A program made the translations under genes and the position numbers. Below the pieces are notes generated by a model, which ran no database searches, was not told the DNA's origin, and worked only from the letters and a program-made list of their open reading frames with translations. 64,000 nucleotides of DNA, taken from Williamsia herbipolensis (lineage in GTDB: Bacteria; Actinomycetota; Actinomycetes; Mycobacteriales; Mycobacteriaceae). Below, piece after piece: positions 19,885 to 28,795 of this stretch (within the stretch, counting starts at the first letter, position 1; each line of letters starts with the position of its first letter). The stretch lies in contig NZ_JXYP01000011.1 in assembly GCF_000964005.1 (NCBI RefSeq), forward strand, positions 1 through 64,000. Reading direction: 5' to 3'.

Positions 19885-20683
19885 CGCTCCATTCTGCGCC
19901 CACAGTTTCCGGGCCGACACTTTCCGGGCCGACGGTCGACTCGATGGCCGAGATGCGGCGGAGGTCGTCGAAGCGCACGATGACGGTCCCGTCGGCGCAG
20001 CGGAGCTCGTAGCAGTCGGCGTCGGCGCGGTCGAGCACGATGCCCTCGCGACGGGCGGCGTAGGAATGGACCGCGAGAACGTGGTCGGTCATCATCCCCG
20101 AGCTCAGCCCCTCGGTCAGCGTGCGGTTCACCGACAGGCTCCGCGCCGGCGGCAACGCGAAGTCGGCGTCGTTGCGCAAGATGAACGTCGCCTGGTCGTC
20201 GGCGGACTCGCCGAACGACCGGAACCAGACCGGCGCCGGGTCGAGCGACAGCGCCTGGGTGAGCAACACGTACTGCGTGGCGACATCGGTGCGGACGGGC
20301 AGCCCCTGCGCCGCGCGGGCCTCGGCGTCGAGTGGCTGCAGCGCTGTGGTCAGTTCCGCGATCCCGAGTTGCTCGCCGTTGCCGTGGACCGTGTTGGCGA
20401 TCGCGACCACCGGCTCGGCGAACTGGTTGATGTTGTGCCACCCCCACATCCACGATCCGTCCGCCGAGGTCGACCCGACGAAGCTCGGCGCGAAACGCGC
20501 CGGGGGATCGGTGTGGAAGGTGAAGGTCGGAGGTTCGGTGAGATCGCCCTCCCAGGCCACGCCGCCGAACCGTTCGGCGAACAGCACCTGCGACTCGAAG
20601 GCCAGCAGGACGATGTGATCGACGAGTTGGGCGACCACGTCACCCTCGACATCGATCCAGAAGTTGGGCTCGAGATCGGCCAC
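19877..20683 (-). CDS. DUF6882 family protein
   Basis: This 268-residue soluble protein begins with a GTG preceded by GGGGGAGAAC. It contains FWIDVEGDVVAQLVDHIVLLAFESQVLFAERFGG and a central WMWGWHN-N-FAEP segment, which I associate with DUF6882, a family of unknown function common in actinobacteria. No catalytic motif, signal peptide or membrane span is visible. The C-terminus carries a short VGPE(S/T) tandem repeat encoded by a 15-bp DNA repeat next to the overlap with the DUF2256 gene. It is divergent from the acyl-CoA dehydrogenase gene (82 bases apart). Confidence 0.6.
   Translation of the reverse strand: MADLEPNFWIDVEGDVVAQLVDHIVLLAFESQVLFAERFGGVAWEGDLTEPPTFTFHTDPPARFAPSFVGSTSADGSWMWGWHNINQFAEPVVAIANTVHGNGEQLGIAELTTALQPLDAEARAAQGLPVRTDVATQYVLLTQALSLDPAPVWFRSFGESADDQATFILRNDADFALPPARSLSVNRTLTEGLSSGMMTDHVLAVHSYAARREGIVLDRADADCYELRCADGTVIVRFDDLRRISAIESTVGPESVGPETVGAEWSDG
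19906..19935. repeat. 15-bp tandem repeat inside the DUF6882 gene
   Basis: TTTCCGGGCCGACAC at 19906-19920 is followed directly by a copy with 13 of 15 bases matching at 19921-19935; a third, diverged unit lies to the left. It encodes VGPET-VGPES at the protein C-terminus and could vary in number by slippage. Confidence 0.7.
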
Positions 20684-20752
20684 CGTTCTCCCCCTCGGTG
20701 AATGCGTGTTCGGAACGAACCCTATCGACCCCTCGGACGTCGGGCGCGGGGC

Positions 20753-20758
20753 TAGCCT
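20753..20758 (+). promoter_or_regulatory. -10 box before the acyl-CoA dehydrogenase gene
   Basis: TAGCCT lies 7 bases before the ATG at 20766, which fits a leaderless start. GGGAGA in between could also act as a ribosome site. Confidence 0.4.
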
Positions 20759-20765
20759 GGGAGAC

Positions 20766-21950
<1,185 letters not shown>

Positions 21951-21973
21951 CCGAGTCGGACATGTCGGTTCGT

Positions 21974-21979
21974 TAGGCT
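21974..21979 (+). promoter_or_regulatory. -10 box of a leaderless promoter (gene 21987)
   Basis: TAGGCT lies 7 bases before the ATG at 21987 with no ribosome site in between. The same TAGGCT-N7-ATG arrangement precedes pta. Confidence 0.45.
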
Positions 21980-21986
21980 GTCGCGC

Positions 21987-22325
21987 ATGGAACAGGGCAT
22001 GCGTACGTTCTCCAAGAGCCTGACCGTGCTCGGGTCGATCCTGCTGATCGGCTGCGTCGGCTACCTCATGGTCGGGTGGTTCTCCGACGAGCGGTGGGGC
22101 TGGGTCGCGATCGGCGTCATCGTGATCGCCGCGAACCTCGGTGTGCTGTTCGTCCAGCTCAAGCCCACCCCGAAGCCCCGCGACTGGACCGTCGACGAGG
22201 TGCGGACACTGATCGAGCCGGTGCACGGCGAGATGGCCCAGATCCGCACCCTGCGCCGCGCCGACAAGGGTCTGCCGCTGGCCAAGGCGGTCGAACTCGT
22301 CGCCCAGGCCCGGATCGGCTCCTAG
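21987..22325 (+). CDS. Small membrane protein with cytosolic tail, unknown function
   Basis: This 112-residue protein has two adjacent transmembrane helices (about residues 12-32 and 38-58) followed by a charged cytosolic tail ending in ADKGLPLAKAVELVAQARIG, which looks helical. It resembles small actinobacterial membrane proteins with no assigned function. Its stop codon overlaps the stop of the convergent LLM gene within the four bases CTAG (22322-22325). A -10 box directly before the start suggests independent transcription rather than read-through from the acyl-CoA dehydrogenase gene. Confidence 0.7.
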   Translation: MEQGMRTFSKSLTVLGSILLIGCVGYLMVGWFSDERWGWVAIGVIVIAANLGVLFVQLKPTPKPRDWTVDEVRTLIEPVHGEMAQIRTLRRADKGLPLAKAVELVAQARIGS

Positions 22326-23173
22326 CGCACGATCTCGTCGGCCACCCATCGCGCGACACCGTCGGGATAGGGCGCGGGCAGCCCGAGCGTGACGTGGTCG
22401 AAGCCCGCGGCGACGGCCTCGGCCACCGCCTCGCGGGTGGCGCCGGGGTCGTCATACGACACCCCGAGGTGGATCGACCGGCTGATCGACGCGGGATCCC
22501 GCCCGATCCCGGCGCAGTAGCCGTCGAGCAGTGCACTCCGCTCGGTCACGTCGTCGATGTCGCCGCCGGGGATGTTCCACATGTCGGCGTGCTGGGCGAC
22601 CAGACGCAGCACGGCCTTCGAGCGGCCGCCGATCATGATCGGCGGTCCGGGTCGCTGCACCGGCTTCGGGTTCCCGAACGCGCCGGTGACGTCGACGTGG
22701 TCACCATGGAAATCGAACGGTTCGGATTCGGTCCAGAGCTTCCGGATCACCGTCAGCGACTCCTCCAGACCGGCGACCGCGCCGGTGGCGTCGAGGTACG
22801 GCAGACCGTGGGCGTCGTACTCGCGTCGCGCCATCGGCACGCTCGGTCGCGAACCGGCCCCGATCCCGAAGATCAGCCTCCCGCCGGACACCACGTCGAC
22901 CGTCGTCGCGATCTTGGCCAGGATCGCCGGCGGCCGAATCCGGTTGCTGGTCACCAGGAGCCCGAGCCGCAGCCGTTCGGTCTGCGCGGCCATCGCCGAC
23001 AGCAACGTCCAGCCCTCGAAGATCGGGCCATCGGGGTCGCCGCCGATCGGCATGAGGTGATCGAAGAGCCACGCGTCGGAAATCTCCTCGACGCCGTCGG
23101 CCTCCTGCCACACCCGCACCAGGTCGGCGTAGTCGACGTTCTGTGGGGGAGTGACGATCCCGAAGCGTGTCAC
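22322..23173 (-). CDS. LLM class (F420-dependent) oxidoreductase
   Basis: This is a 283-residue luciferase-like monooxygenase-fold protein. It has RFGIVTPPQNVDYADLV at the N-terminus, DAWLFDHLMPIG, the LGLLVTSNRIRPPAILAKIATTVDVVSGGRLIFGIGAGS segment typical of the F420-using branch, and PPIMIGGRSKAVLRLVAQHADMWN near the C-terminal half. Such enzymes transfer hydride between F420 and varied organic substrates. The GTG start lies one base after the stop of the upstream aldo/keto reductase gene, so both are translated from one mRNA. Substrate unknown; the partner reductase suggests carbonyl or alcohol chemistry. Confidence 0.87.
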   Translation of the reverse strand: MTRFGIVTPPQNVDYADLVRVWQEADGVEEISDAWLFDHLMPIGGDPDGPIFEGWTLLSAMAAQTERLRLGLLVTSNRIRPPAILAKIATTVDVVSGGRLIFGIGAGSRPSVPMARREYDAHGLPYLDATGAVAGLEESLTVIRKLWTESEPFDFHGDHVDVTGAFGNPKPVQRPGPPIMIGGRSKAVLRLVAQHADMWNIPGGDIDDVTERSALLDGYCAGIGRDPASISRSIHLGVSYDDPGATREAVAEAVAAGFDHVTLGLPAPYPDGVARWVADEIVR

Positions 23174-23174
23174 C

Positions 23175-24194
23175 TCAGCGCCGCCGCAGCGACGCGTCGA
23201 GGATCGCCGGCGGGGTGTCGAACTTCTCGTCCGGCGCCAGGTCGACACCGGGGGCGACGATCTCGTCGATGGCGTCGAGAACATCGGCCGACAGTTCGGT
23301 GTCACCCGCGGCGAGTTGAGAGGTCAGGTGCTCGAGCGTGCGCGGTCCGATGATCGCGCTGGTCACGCCGGGATGTGTGGTCACGAATCCGAGTGCGAGC
23401 TGGATCAGTGTCAGTCCGGCCTCGTCGGCGAGTGCGACGAGCTTCTCGACGGCGTCGAGCTTCGCCTTGTTCGCGGGAGCGTCGGGTCCGAAACGCTCGG
23501 GCATGAGCTTTGCGCGGTTCGAGGTGTTCTCCTGCCCCGCGCGGATGGCGCCGGAGAGGAAGCCGCCGGCGAGCGGACTCCACACCAGCACCCCCATCCC
23601 GTACTCCTCGGTGACGGGAAGGACGTGGGATTCGATGCCGCGCTGCAGGATCGAGTAGGGCGGTTGCTCGGTGGTGAAGCGACTCAGGTGGTTCTCGCGA
23701 GCGGCCCACTGCGCCTGCACGATCCGGTACGCGGGGTAGGTCGACGAGCCGAAGTAGCGGATCTTGCCCGCGCGCTGCAGGTCGGTCAACGCCGAGAGCG
23801 TCTCCTCGTCGCTGGTCTGCGGGTCCCAGCGATGGATCTGATAGAGATCCACGTGGTCGACGTCGAGGCGTCGCAGGCTGTTCTCCAGCTCGGCGACGAT
23901 CCAGCGGCGGGAGCTACCGCGGTGGTTGCGCTCGTCTCCCATCGGGTTGAACACCTTGGTGGCCAACACGATGTCGTCGCGGCGCCCCGCGATGGCCTTG
24001 CCGACCATCTCCTCCGACTCGCCCTGGCTGTACATGTCGGCGGTGTCGATGAGATTGATGCCGCCGTCGAGGGCGGCATCGACGATCGCGGTCGCGTCGT
24101 CCTGCGTGGTGTGGCCGATGGCGCCGAAGTTCATGGCGCCGAGCGAGAGGGTGCTGACCTGGACGCCGGTGCGGCCGAGAGTGCGGTACTTCAT
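23175..24194 (-). CDS. Aldo/keto reductase
   Basis: This 339-residue NADPH-dependent TIM-barrel reductase has the family tetrad: Asp and Tyr in NLIDTADMYSQGESEEMVG, Lys in VLATKVFNPMG and His in VDLYQIHRWDP. The NADPH-binding C-terminal region includes SAIIGPRTLEHL. It is most like the AKR11-14 general stress/aldehyde-reductase groups (YajO/YghZ-like). The ATG has an AGGGG ribosome site. It is the first gene of a two-gene operon with the LLM oxidoreductase and is divergent from a TetR gene, with two strong inverted repeats in between. Confidence 0.92.
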   Translation of the reverse strand: MKYRTLGRTGVQVSTLSLGAMNFGAIGHTTQDDATAIVDAALDGGINLIDTADMYSQGESEEMVGKAIAGRRDDIVLATKVFNPMGDERNHRGSSRRWIVAELENSLRRLDVDHVDLYQIHRWDPQTSDEETLSALTDLQRAGKIRYFGSSTYPAYRIVQAQWAARENHLSRFTTEQPPYSILQRGIESHVLPVTEEYGMGVLVWSPLAGGFLSGAIRAGQENTSNRAKLMPERFGPDAPANKAKLDAVEKLVALADEAGLTLIQLALGFVTTHPGVTSAIIGPRTLEHLTSQLAAGDTELSADVLDAIDEIVAPGVDLAPDEKFDTPPAILDASLRRR

Positions 24195-24228
24195 GAGGAC
24201 CCCTGATCTGAGCTATCGTGAACGGAAG

Positions 24229-24243
24229 CGGAACGTGGTTCCG
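24229..24243. promoter_or_regulatory. TetR operator candidate 1
   Basis: CGGAAC-GTG-GTTCCG is a 15-bp inverted repeat with 6-bp arms between the divergent aldo/keto reductase and TetR genes. A second copy lies 26 bases away centre to centre. Confidence 0.7.
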
Positions 24244-24254
24244 ATTCAAAGATA

Positions 24255-24269
24255 CGGAACACTGTTCCG
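24255..24269. promoter_or_regulatory. TetR operator candidate 2
   Basis: CGGAACA-C-TGTTCCG is a 15-bp inverted repeat with 7-bp arms that shares the CGGAAC/GTTCCG half-sites of the first copy. It ends 22 bases before the TetR GTG, so binding would also repress the regulator gene. Confidence 0.7.
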
Positions 24270-24291
24270 CTTGTCGAGAGGGGATGCTGCC

Positions 24292-24876
24292 GTGGTCGAG
24301 GCCACCCCGTCACCGACGCGGAAACGGGCCGATGCCCGGCGCAACGCCGAGACACTGCTCGATGCCGCCGCGGCCGCATTCGTGACCGGCGGTGTCGCCG
24401 TCCCGGTGCGCGAGATCGCCGCCGTCGCCGGCGTGGGGGTGGGCACCATCTACCGCCATTTCCCGACCCGCGCGGACCTGATCGTGGCCGTGTACCGCCA
24501 CCAGGTCGACGCCTGCGCGGCGGCCGGACCGGAACTGTTGGCGCGCACCGAGTCCGCGCACGCTGCGCTGGCGTCGTGGATCGACCTGTTCGTCGACTTC
24601 CTGGTCACCAAGCACGGCCTCGCCGAGGCGCTGCAGTCCACTGACCCCACCTTCGAGGCCCTGCACTCCTACTTTCTCGACAACCTCGTCCCGGTGTGTG
24701 CCGACATCGTCGACGCCGCCGCGCGGGCCGGCGAGATCCGATCCGACGTGCGCCCGATCGACCTGATGCGGGCCGTGGGCAACCTCTGCATCGGTGCCGG
24801 GTCGGACACCCAGTACGACGCGCGACGCATGGTCGGAGTTCTCGTTGCGGGCCTGCGGGTGCAGCCGGGCCGCTGA
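24292..24876 (+). CDS. TetR family regulator of the aldo/keto reductase operon
   Basis: This 194-residue regulator has the helix-turn-helix in VPVREIAAVAGVGVGTIYRHFPTRADLIVAVYRHQ (residues about 35-70) and a helical ligand pocket beyond, of the transcriptional regulator SbtR-like C-terminal type. The frame extends upstream, but GTG 24292 has a GAGAGGGGA ribosome site and gives the normal length. Its position next to two CGGAAC/GTTCCG operators and divergent to the reductase/LLM operon indicates local repression lifted by a substrate of those enzymes. Confidence 0.88.
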   Translation: MVEATPSPTRKRADARRNAETLLDAAAAAFVTGGVAVPVREIAAVAGVGVGTIYRHFPTRADLIVAVYRHQVDACAAAGPELLARTESAHAALASWIDLFVDFLVTKHGLAEALQSTDPTFEALHSYFLDNLVPVCADIVDAAARAGEIRSDVRPIDLMRAVGNLCIGAGSDTQYDARRMVGVLVAGLRVQPGR

Positions 24877-24892
24877 CGCCCGCCGGGGTGGG

Positions 24893-25645
24893 TCAGGCCG
24901 CGGCGCGTTCCACGGCCAGCAGGCTGTTGGCGTGGTGCTCCTCGCGATAGGCCCTCGCTCCGCCGTTCGCACCGAACAGGCGTTTGCTCCACACGAGCCA
25001 GACCACCGCGGCCACGTTGACCGCGAACAGCAGGACGCGCAGCACGGTGACCTTCTCGGTGAGCTCGTAGATCTCGACGGGCAGGAACACGCTGGTCGCG
25101 ACGACGGCGAAGTACTCACCCCACCGCTTCATCAGCCACAGTCCGGTCGCCTCGATGAGCTGGGAGACGCCGTAGACAACGATGGCGACCCCGATCCACA
25201 CGAGCGTGGTGGAGCTCAGGGAGAAGCTCTTCTCGACGAGCCTGATGACCTTCGAGTCGTCGATGTTCCACCCGAGCTGGTTGGCGAGGGGACGCAGCAG
25301 CGGCAGCTCGGTGTCGAAGGCGTGGCGGGCCGACTCGCGACTGTCGCGGAAGCGGATGACCGCGCCACCCGCGATCAGCAGCACGATGGCGCGCAGCAGT
25401 CGCTCGACGGCGAGCAGTCGCAGCACCACCCGGTCGCGCGCGGCCTTGCCGCCGGCGATGTCGGGTGCCTCGTCGGCCGGTCCCCGGCCGTGTGGCTCGC
25501 CGACCGCGAAGTCACCGCAGCGCAGGCACCGCCAGGCGTCGCCGGCCGCGGTCGTCGCCGTCAGTCGTGATCGCAGCCCGGGGTGGTCGGTGGGCTCGTA
25601 CGTGGCGTGTCCGTGTCGGCTGCACGCACGCAGTGACCAGTCCAT
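24893..25645 (-). CDS. DUF2127 family membrane protein
   Basis: This 250-residue protein has an N-terminal cytosolic part with a CLRCGDFAVG zinc-finger-like CxxC and a Cys at residue 7. Four membrane segments follow, from about residue 85 to 235, including VWIGVAIVVYGVSQLIEATGLWLMKRWGEYFAVVATSVFLPVEIYEL, which is the DUF2127 signature. The function is unknown. The ATG at 25645 is chosen because it begins the conserved WSLRACSRHGH start; a longer frame to 25768 is unsupported. It converges on the TetR gene. Confidence 0.75.
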   Translation of the reverse strand: MDWSLRACSRHGHATYEPTDHPGLRSRLTATTAAGDAWRCLRCGDFAVGEPHGRGPADEAPDIAGGKAARDRVVLRLLAVERLLRAIVLLIAGGAVIRFRDSRESARHAFDTELPLLRPLANQLGWNIDDSKVIRLVEKSFSLSSTTLVWIGVAIVVYGVSQLIEATGLWLMKRWGEYFAVVATSVFLPVEIYELTEKVTVLRVLLFAVNVAAVVWLVWSKRLFGANGGARAYREEHHANSLLAVERAAA

Positions 25646-25866
25646 CGATGCCGCCGCCTCCCCTCGGAAGAAATGTGCCCACACCATAAGCGGTCGCTGT
25701 AAGAGCGGAGTGACCATGCGATCTTTGTCCGATTCGAGCGACGGCCGGGTGAATGGACGGCGTTTCACTGGGCTCGAGCGCGCGTCTGAGGCAAGATTCG
25801 ACGCGGCACGTCGGTTGATGTGCCGTCGACGCAGACCGCTCGTCTGCCCGGGTCGAGGAGACCACC

Positions 25867-27576
25867 ATGACCGGCTTCGACCGCCACGACATCAGCCGTC
25901 GGACCCTGTTCAAGGGGGCGGGAGCGCTCGGAGCGGCGGCCGCTGTCGGCGCGGTGAGCAGCAAGAACACCCCTGTCGCGTTCGCCGATCCGGCCGCCGG
26001 GTCGCGCGCGGTGTCGATCGCGGGCACCACCCTCGACACCGTCGGCGTCCCCGCCGCGACCGGACCGAAGTCGTACCGCCGCCTGGTCGCCGGCCCCGCG
26101 TGGCCGCTGGTGGTCCGAGGAGAACTGGCCACACCCAAGGCGGGTCGAGACGGTCGACGGACGGGACTCGCGTCGATCGTGCAGACCACCGACGTCCACA
26201 TCGTCGACGCCGAGAGCCCGGTGCGCGCGGAGTTCGTGCACCAGTACAACGGCTCGGCGTTCCGGCCCCACGAAAAGCTCGGTGCCGCGGCGACCATCAA
26301 TCTGGTGCAGCGGATCAACGACCTGAAATCGGCCCCGTTCAGTGGGCGCAAGTTCGACTGTGTGGTGTCGACCGGCGACAACACCGACAACCACGAGTTC
26401 GTCGAACTCGGGTGGTTCCTCACGCTGTTCAGCGGTGGAACCCTGGCGCAGTCCACCGGTGACCTCACCCGGTACGAGGGCGTGCAGGTGTGGGGTTCCG
26501 AGCTGTACTGGCAGCCGGAGTCGGCGGTGAACGACCTGTACAAGCAGAAGGGGTTCCCGCAGATCCCCGGGTTGCTCGCCTCGAGCATCAAGCCCGTCAC
26601 GAGCCCCGGTCTCGACACCCGCTGGTACAGCGTGTTCGGCAACCACGACGACAGCGTGCAGGGCACCCTGCCGAGTGGGATCGGGGCGCTCGACGCGCTC
26701 TACACCGGTTCCATCAAGCCGGATCTGCCGCTGCGTCAGACCGAGGTCGCGCGGATCGCCGATGCCTTCGACAACCGACCGGTCGACGCCGCCCGCATGC
26801 TCGCCGCGCAGGCGGTCAGCGGGCCGATCCGCACCATCACCCCCGACCCGCGTCGGCGCCCGTTCACGCCGAGGCAGTACATCGCCGAGCATTTCAAGGA
26901 CCGCTACACCGGTCCCGGGCCGGTCGGTCACGGATTCGCCCGGGATGCAGCCGAATCCGGCATCACCTACTACTCGTTCGAGATCGCTCCCGGCGTCGTC
27001 GGCATCTCGATGGACACCACCAACCACGCGGGATTCACCGACGGGTCGATCGGGCAGGGCCAGCTCGACTGGATGCAGCGACTGTTCACCCGCGACCGCA
27101 CCACCCTGTTCGTGGCGTTCAGCCACCACACGAGCGACACGATGGAGCTGCCGATCCCCGATCCGGAGCGGCCACTCGAGCGTCGCGCCACCGGGCCACA
27201 ACTGATCGACTTCTTCCACCGCTTCCCGAACGTGATCGCGTGGGTCAACGGTCACACCCACACGAACAAGATCACCCCGCACCGCGGATCGACTCCCGCG
27301 CAGAGCTTCTGGGAGATCAACACCGCCTCGCACATCGACTTCCCGCAGAACGCCCGAGTGATCGAGGTCTGCGACAACGCCGACGGCACCCTGTCGCTGT
27401 TCTGCACCCTCATCGAATCGGCCGCGCCCTACTCGGTCGACTACTCCGACCACTCGGTGACGGGGTTGGGCTCGATGTACCGCGAATTCTCCTACAACGA
27501 CACCGGTTACGAGGCCAAGCGTCTCGGCACCTCGGTCGACCACAACGTGGAACTGTTGCTCCCCAAGCCTTTCTGA
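25867..27576 (+). CDS. Tat-exported metallophosphoesterase, TIGR03767 (PPA1498-like) family
   Basis: This 569-residue protein starts with a twin-arginine signal (ISRRTLFKGAGALGAAAAVGA, residues about 9-30) and continues with calcineurin-like phosphoesterase motifs: QTTDVHIVD (first metal ligands), VVSTGDNTDNHEF (GDxxD-like), VFGNHDD (GNHD), and later AFSHH and VNGHTHTN (GHxH). The length and inserted segments match the actinobacterial TIGR03767 group. It should act outside the membrane on phosphomonoesters or diesters, using two metal ions bound in the folded state before Tat export. A GAGGAGA site precedes the ATG. Confidence 0.88.
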   Translation: MTGFDRHDISRRTLFKGAGALGAAAAVGAVSSKNTPVAFADPAAGSRAVSIAGTTLDTVGVPAATGPKSYRRLVAGPAWPLVVRGELATPKAGRDGRRTGLASIVQTTDVHIVDAESPVRAEFVHQYNGSAFRPHEKLGAAATINLVQRINDLKSAPFSGRKFDCVVSTGDNTDNHEFVELGWFLTLFSGGTLAQSTGDLTRYEGVQVWGSELYWQPESAVNDLYKQKGFPQIPGLLASSIKPVTSPGLDTRWYSVFGNHDDSVQGTLPSGIGALDALYTGSIKPDLPLRQTEVARIADAFDNRPVDAARMLAAQAVSGPIRTITPDPRRRPFTPRQYIAEHFKDRYTGPGPVGHGFARDAAESGITYYSFEIAPGVVGISMDTTNHAGFTDGSIGQGQLDWMQRLFTRDRTTLFVAFSHHTSDTMELPIPDPERPLERRATGPQLIDFFHRFPNVIAWVNGHTHTNKITPHRGSTPAQSFWEINTASHIDFPQNARVIEVCDNADGTLSLFCTLIESAAPYSVDYSDHSVTGLGSMYREFSYNDTGYEAKRLGTSVDHNVELLLPKPF

Positions 27577-27585
27577 CCGTCGACG

Positions 27586-27660
27586 CGGCGAAACTCTGCA
27601 CGGAGCGGGTCGGCATGGACCATACGTCCACGCCGGGTCCCTGCTTGCAGACTTTCGCCG
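27586..27660. repeat. Large imperfect inverted repeat between convergent genes
   Basis: Left arm CGGCGAAACTCTGCA (27586-27600) and right arm TGCAGACTTTCGCCG (27646-27660) pair at 14 of 15 positions around a 45-base loop. The loop holds its own short hairpin TGGAC-CATAC-GTCCA (27616-27630). It may be a bidirectional terminator, an RNA structure, or a member of a dispersed intergenic repeat family. Confidence 0.6.
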
Positions 27661-27735
27661 TCTGCCGCTGAGATCCCTCATCCGGCGACCAGGCACCCAC
27701 CGTCCGCGAGTAGCAGGCGGCCGACACCTGGCCGC

Positions 27736-28104
27736 CTACACGAGCAGCAGCACCGCGGCGACCACCATGGCGACGGAGGTGAGGCCGTGGATGGCCAGCG
27801 CGGAGGTGGTGGATCCGCGATTGCTCAGGACGATGGCGGCGTCCCCGGTGGGGATGATCGCGAGCACCAGCATCAGCCACCCGAGCTGGGCCGGAGCGAG
27901 GAAGATCCACACGATCGGGGCGATCCCGCTGGTCACGTCGCGGACGCCCTTGACCTGCCACCACCCGCGGGCGTCCTCGCTCGGGTAGGTCCGCAGGCCG
28001 AATCCTGCCGCGTTCTTCTCGTTCTTCGTCAGGTAGGCCAGGCCGATACCGATGATGCCGAGTGCACCGATCCAGGTGAGGGCGAGTCCGATGAGGTGTG
28101 CCAC
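27736..28104 (-). CDS. DUF4267 family membrane protein
   Basis: This 122-residue protein has four membrane segments with the DUF4267 pattern: an N-terminal ALGIIGIGLAYLTKNEKNAAGFGL segment, KGVRDVTSGIAPIVWIFLAPAQLGWLMLVLAIIPTGDAAIVLSNRG and a last span at the C-terminus. The function is unknown. GTG 28104 has AGGA about 8 bases upstream. It is divergent from a TetR gene whose two tetO-like operators lie in its promoter region, so it is probably the repressor's main target. Such small proteins are often induced by membrane-active compounds, but that is only inference here. Confidence 0.75.
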   Translation of the reverse strand: MAHLIGLALTWIGALGIIGIGLAYLTKNEKNAAGFGLRTYPSEDARGWWQVKGVRDVTSGIAPIVWIFLAPAQLGWLMLVLAIIPTGDAAIVLSNRGSTTSALAIHGLTSVAMVVAAVLLLV

Positions 28105-28127
28105 GACGGTTCCTATCCACGGTTGGA

Positions 28128-28146
28128 GATCTATCAGTGATAGATC
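28128..28146. promoter_or_regulatory. tetO-like operator 1
   Basis: GATCTATCAGTGATAGATC is a perfect 19-bp palindrome (9-bp arms, one central base). Its core CTATCAGTGATAG equals the core of the classical Tn10 tetO2 operator. Confidence 0.75.
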
Positions 28147-28159
28147 ATTGCTAGGAAAG

Positions 28160-28172
28160 CTATCACTGTTAG
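28160..28172. promoter_or_regulatory. tetO-like operator 2
   Basis: CTATCACTGTTAG matches the core of operator 1 (read on the other strand) with one mismatch. The two centres are 29 bases apart and this copy ends 9 bases before the TetR GTG. Confidence 0.65.
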
Positions 28173-28181
28173 ATTCAGCTC

Positions 28182-28736
28182 GTGGCACGACAGGACAGAA
28201 AGATTCGGGAGCGCGCCGAACGGGAAGCCCGCATCATCGAATGCGCGGCCGACATCGCCGAGCGCGAGGGGTGGGCCGCGGTCACCACGCGCCGCCTGGC
28301 CGACGAGATCGAATACAGCCCTCCGGTCCTCTACGGGCATTTCCCCAGCGGTCGCGCCGGCATCGTCGACGCGGTCGCGGTCCGTGGATTCGCGCAGATG
28401 GCACAGATGTTGGCCGCCGAACCCGACGCCGGACTCGATCGACGGCGCGGGGTGATCGAGCGCTACCTCGAATTCGCCGCCACGAACCCCGCGACCTACA
28501 CGGCGATGTTCTCGATGCCGATCCTTGCCGAATTCGCCGCCACCACAACACCGCCGGAGCTCCTCGATGCGTTCGCGACCATCGCCGACGTGGTGGGGGA
28601 CGGCCCGTCGCGCGACGCGCGGGCCGAGGTCCTGTGGAGCGCACTGCACGGTCTCGCGACGCTCGCGCGCGACGGCCGCCTCCCGTCCGACACCCGCGAT
28701 GCGCGCGTCGACGCGCTTGTCTCGATGCTCGGCTGA
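28182..28736 (+). CDS. TetR family repressor
   Basis: This 184-residue regulator has the helix-turn-helix GWAAVTTRRLADEIEYSPPVLYGHFPSGRAGIVDAVAVRG (residues about 28-67). The recognition helix region YSPPVLYGHF resembles TetR-type proteins that bind tetO-like sites, in line with the two operators directly upstream. The C-terminal domain belongs to the WHG-like group. The GTG start is the first in-frame codon after the operators. It is predicted to repress itself and the divergent DUF4267 gene. Confidence 0.88.
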   Translation: MARQDRKIRERAEREARIIECAADIAEREGWAAVTTRRLADEIEYSPPVLYGHFPSGRAGIVDAVAVRGFAQMAQMLAAEPDAGLDRRRGVIERYLEFAATNPATYTAMFSMPILAEFAATTTPPELLDAFATIADVVGDGPSRDARAEVLWSALHGLATLARDGRLPSDTRDARVDALVSMLG

Positions 28737-28758
28737 ACGTGTGCGCAACGGTTCATCA

Positions 28759-28788
28759 TTGACTTAATGACTACACAGTCATTAGTGT
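28759..28788 (+). promoter_or_regulatory. Promoter with 20-bp inverted repeat
   Basis: TTGACT (28759-28764) and TAGTGT (28783-28788) are separated by 18 bases. The spacer and -10 overlap an inverted repeat, TAATGACT-ACAC-AGTCATTA, at 28765-28784. The -10 ends 7 bases before the ATG, so the transcript is probably leaderless and the repeat is the operator of the TetR encoded second in the operon. Confidence 0.7.
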
Positions 28789-28795
28789 CCTCGGC

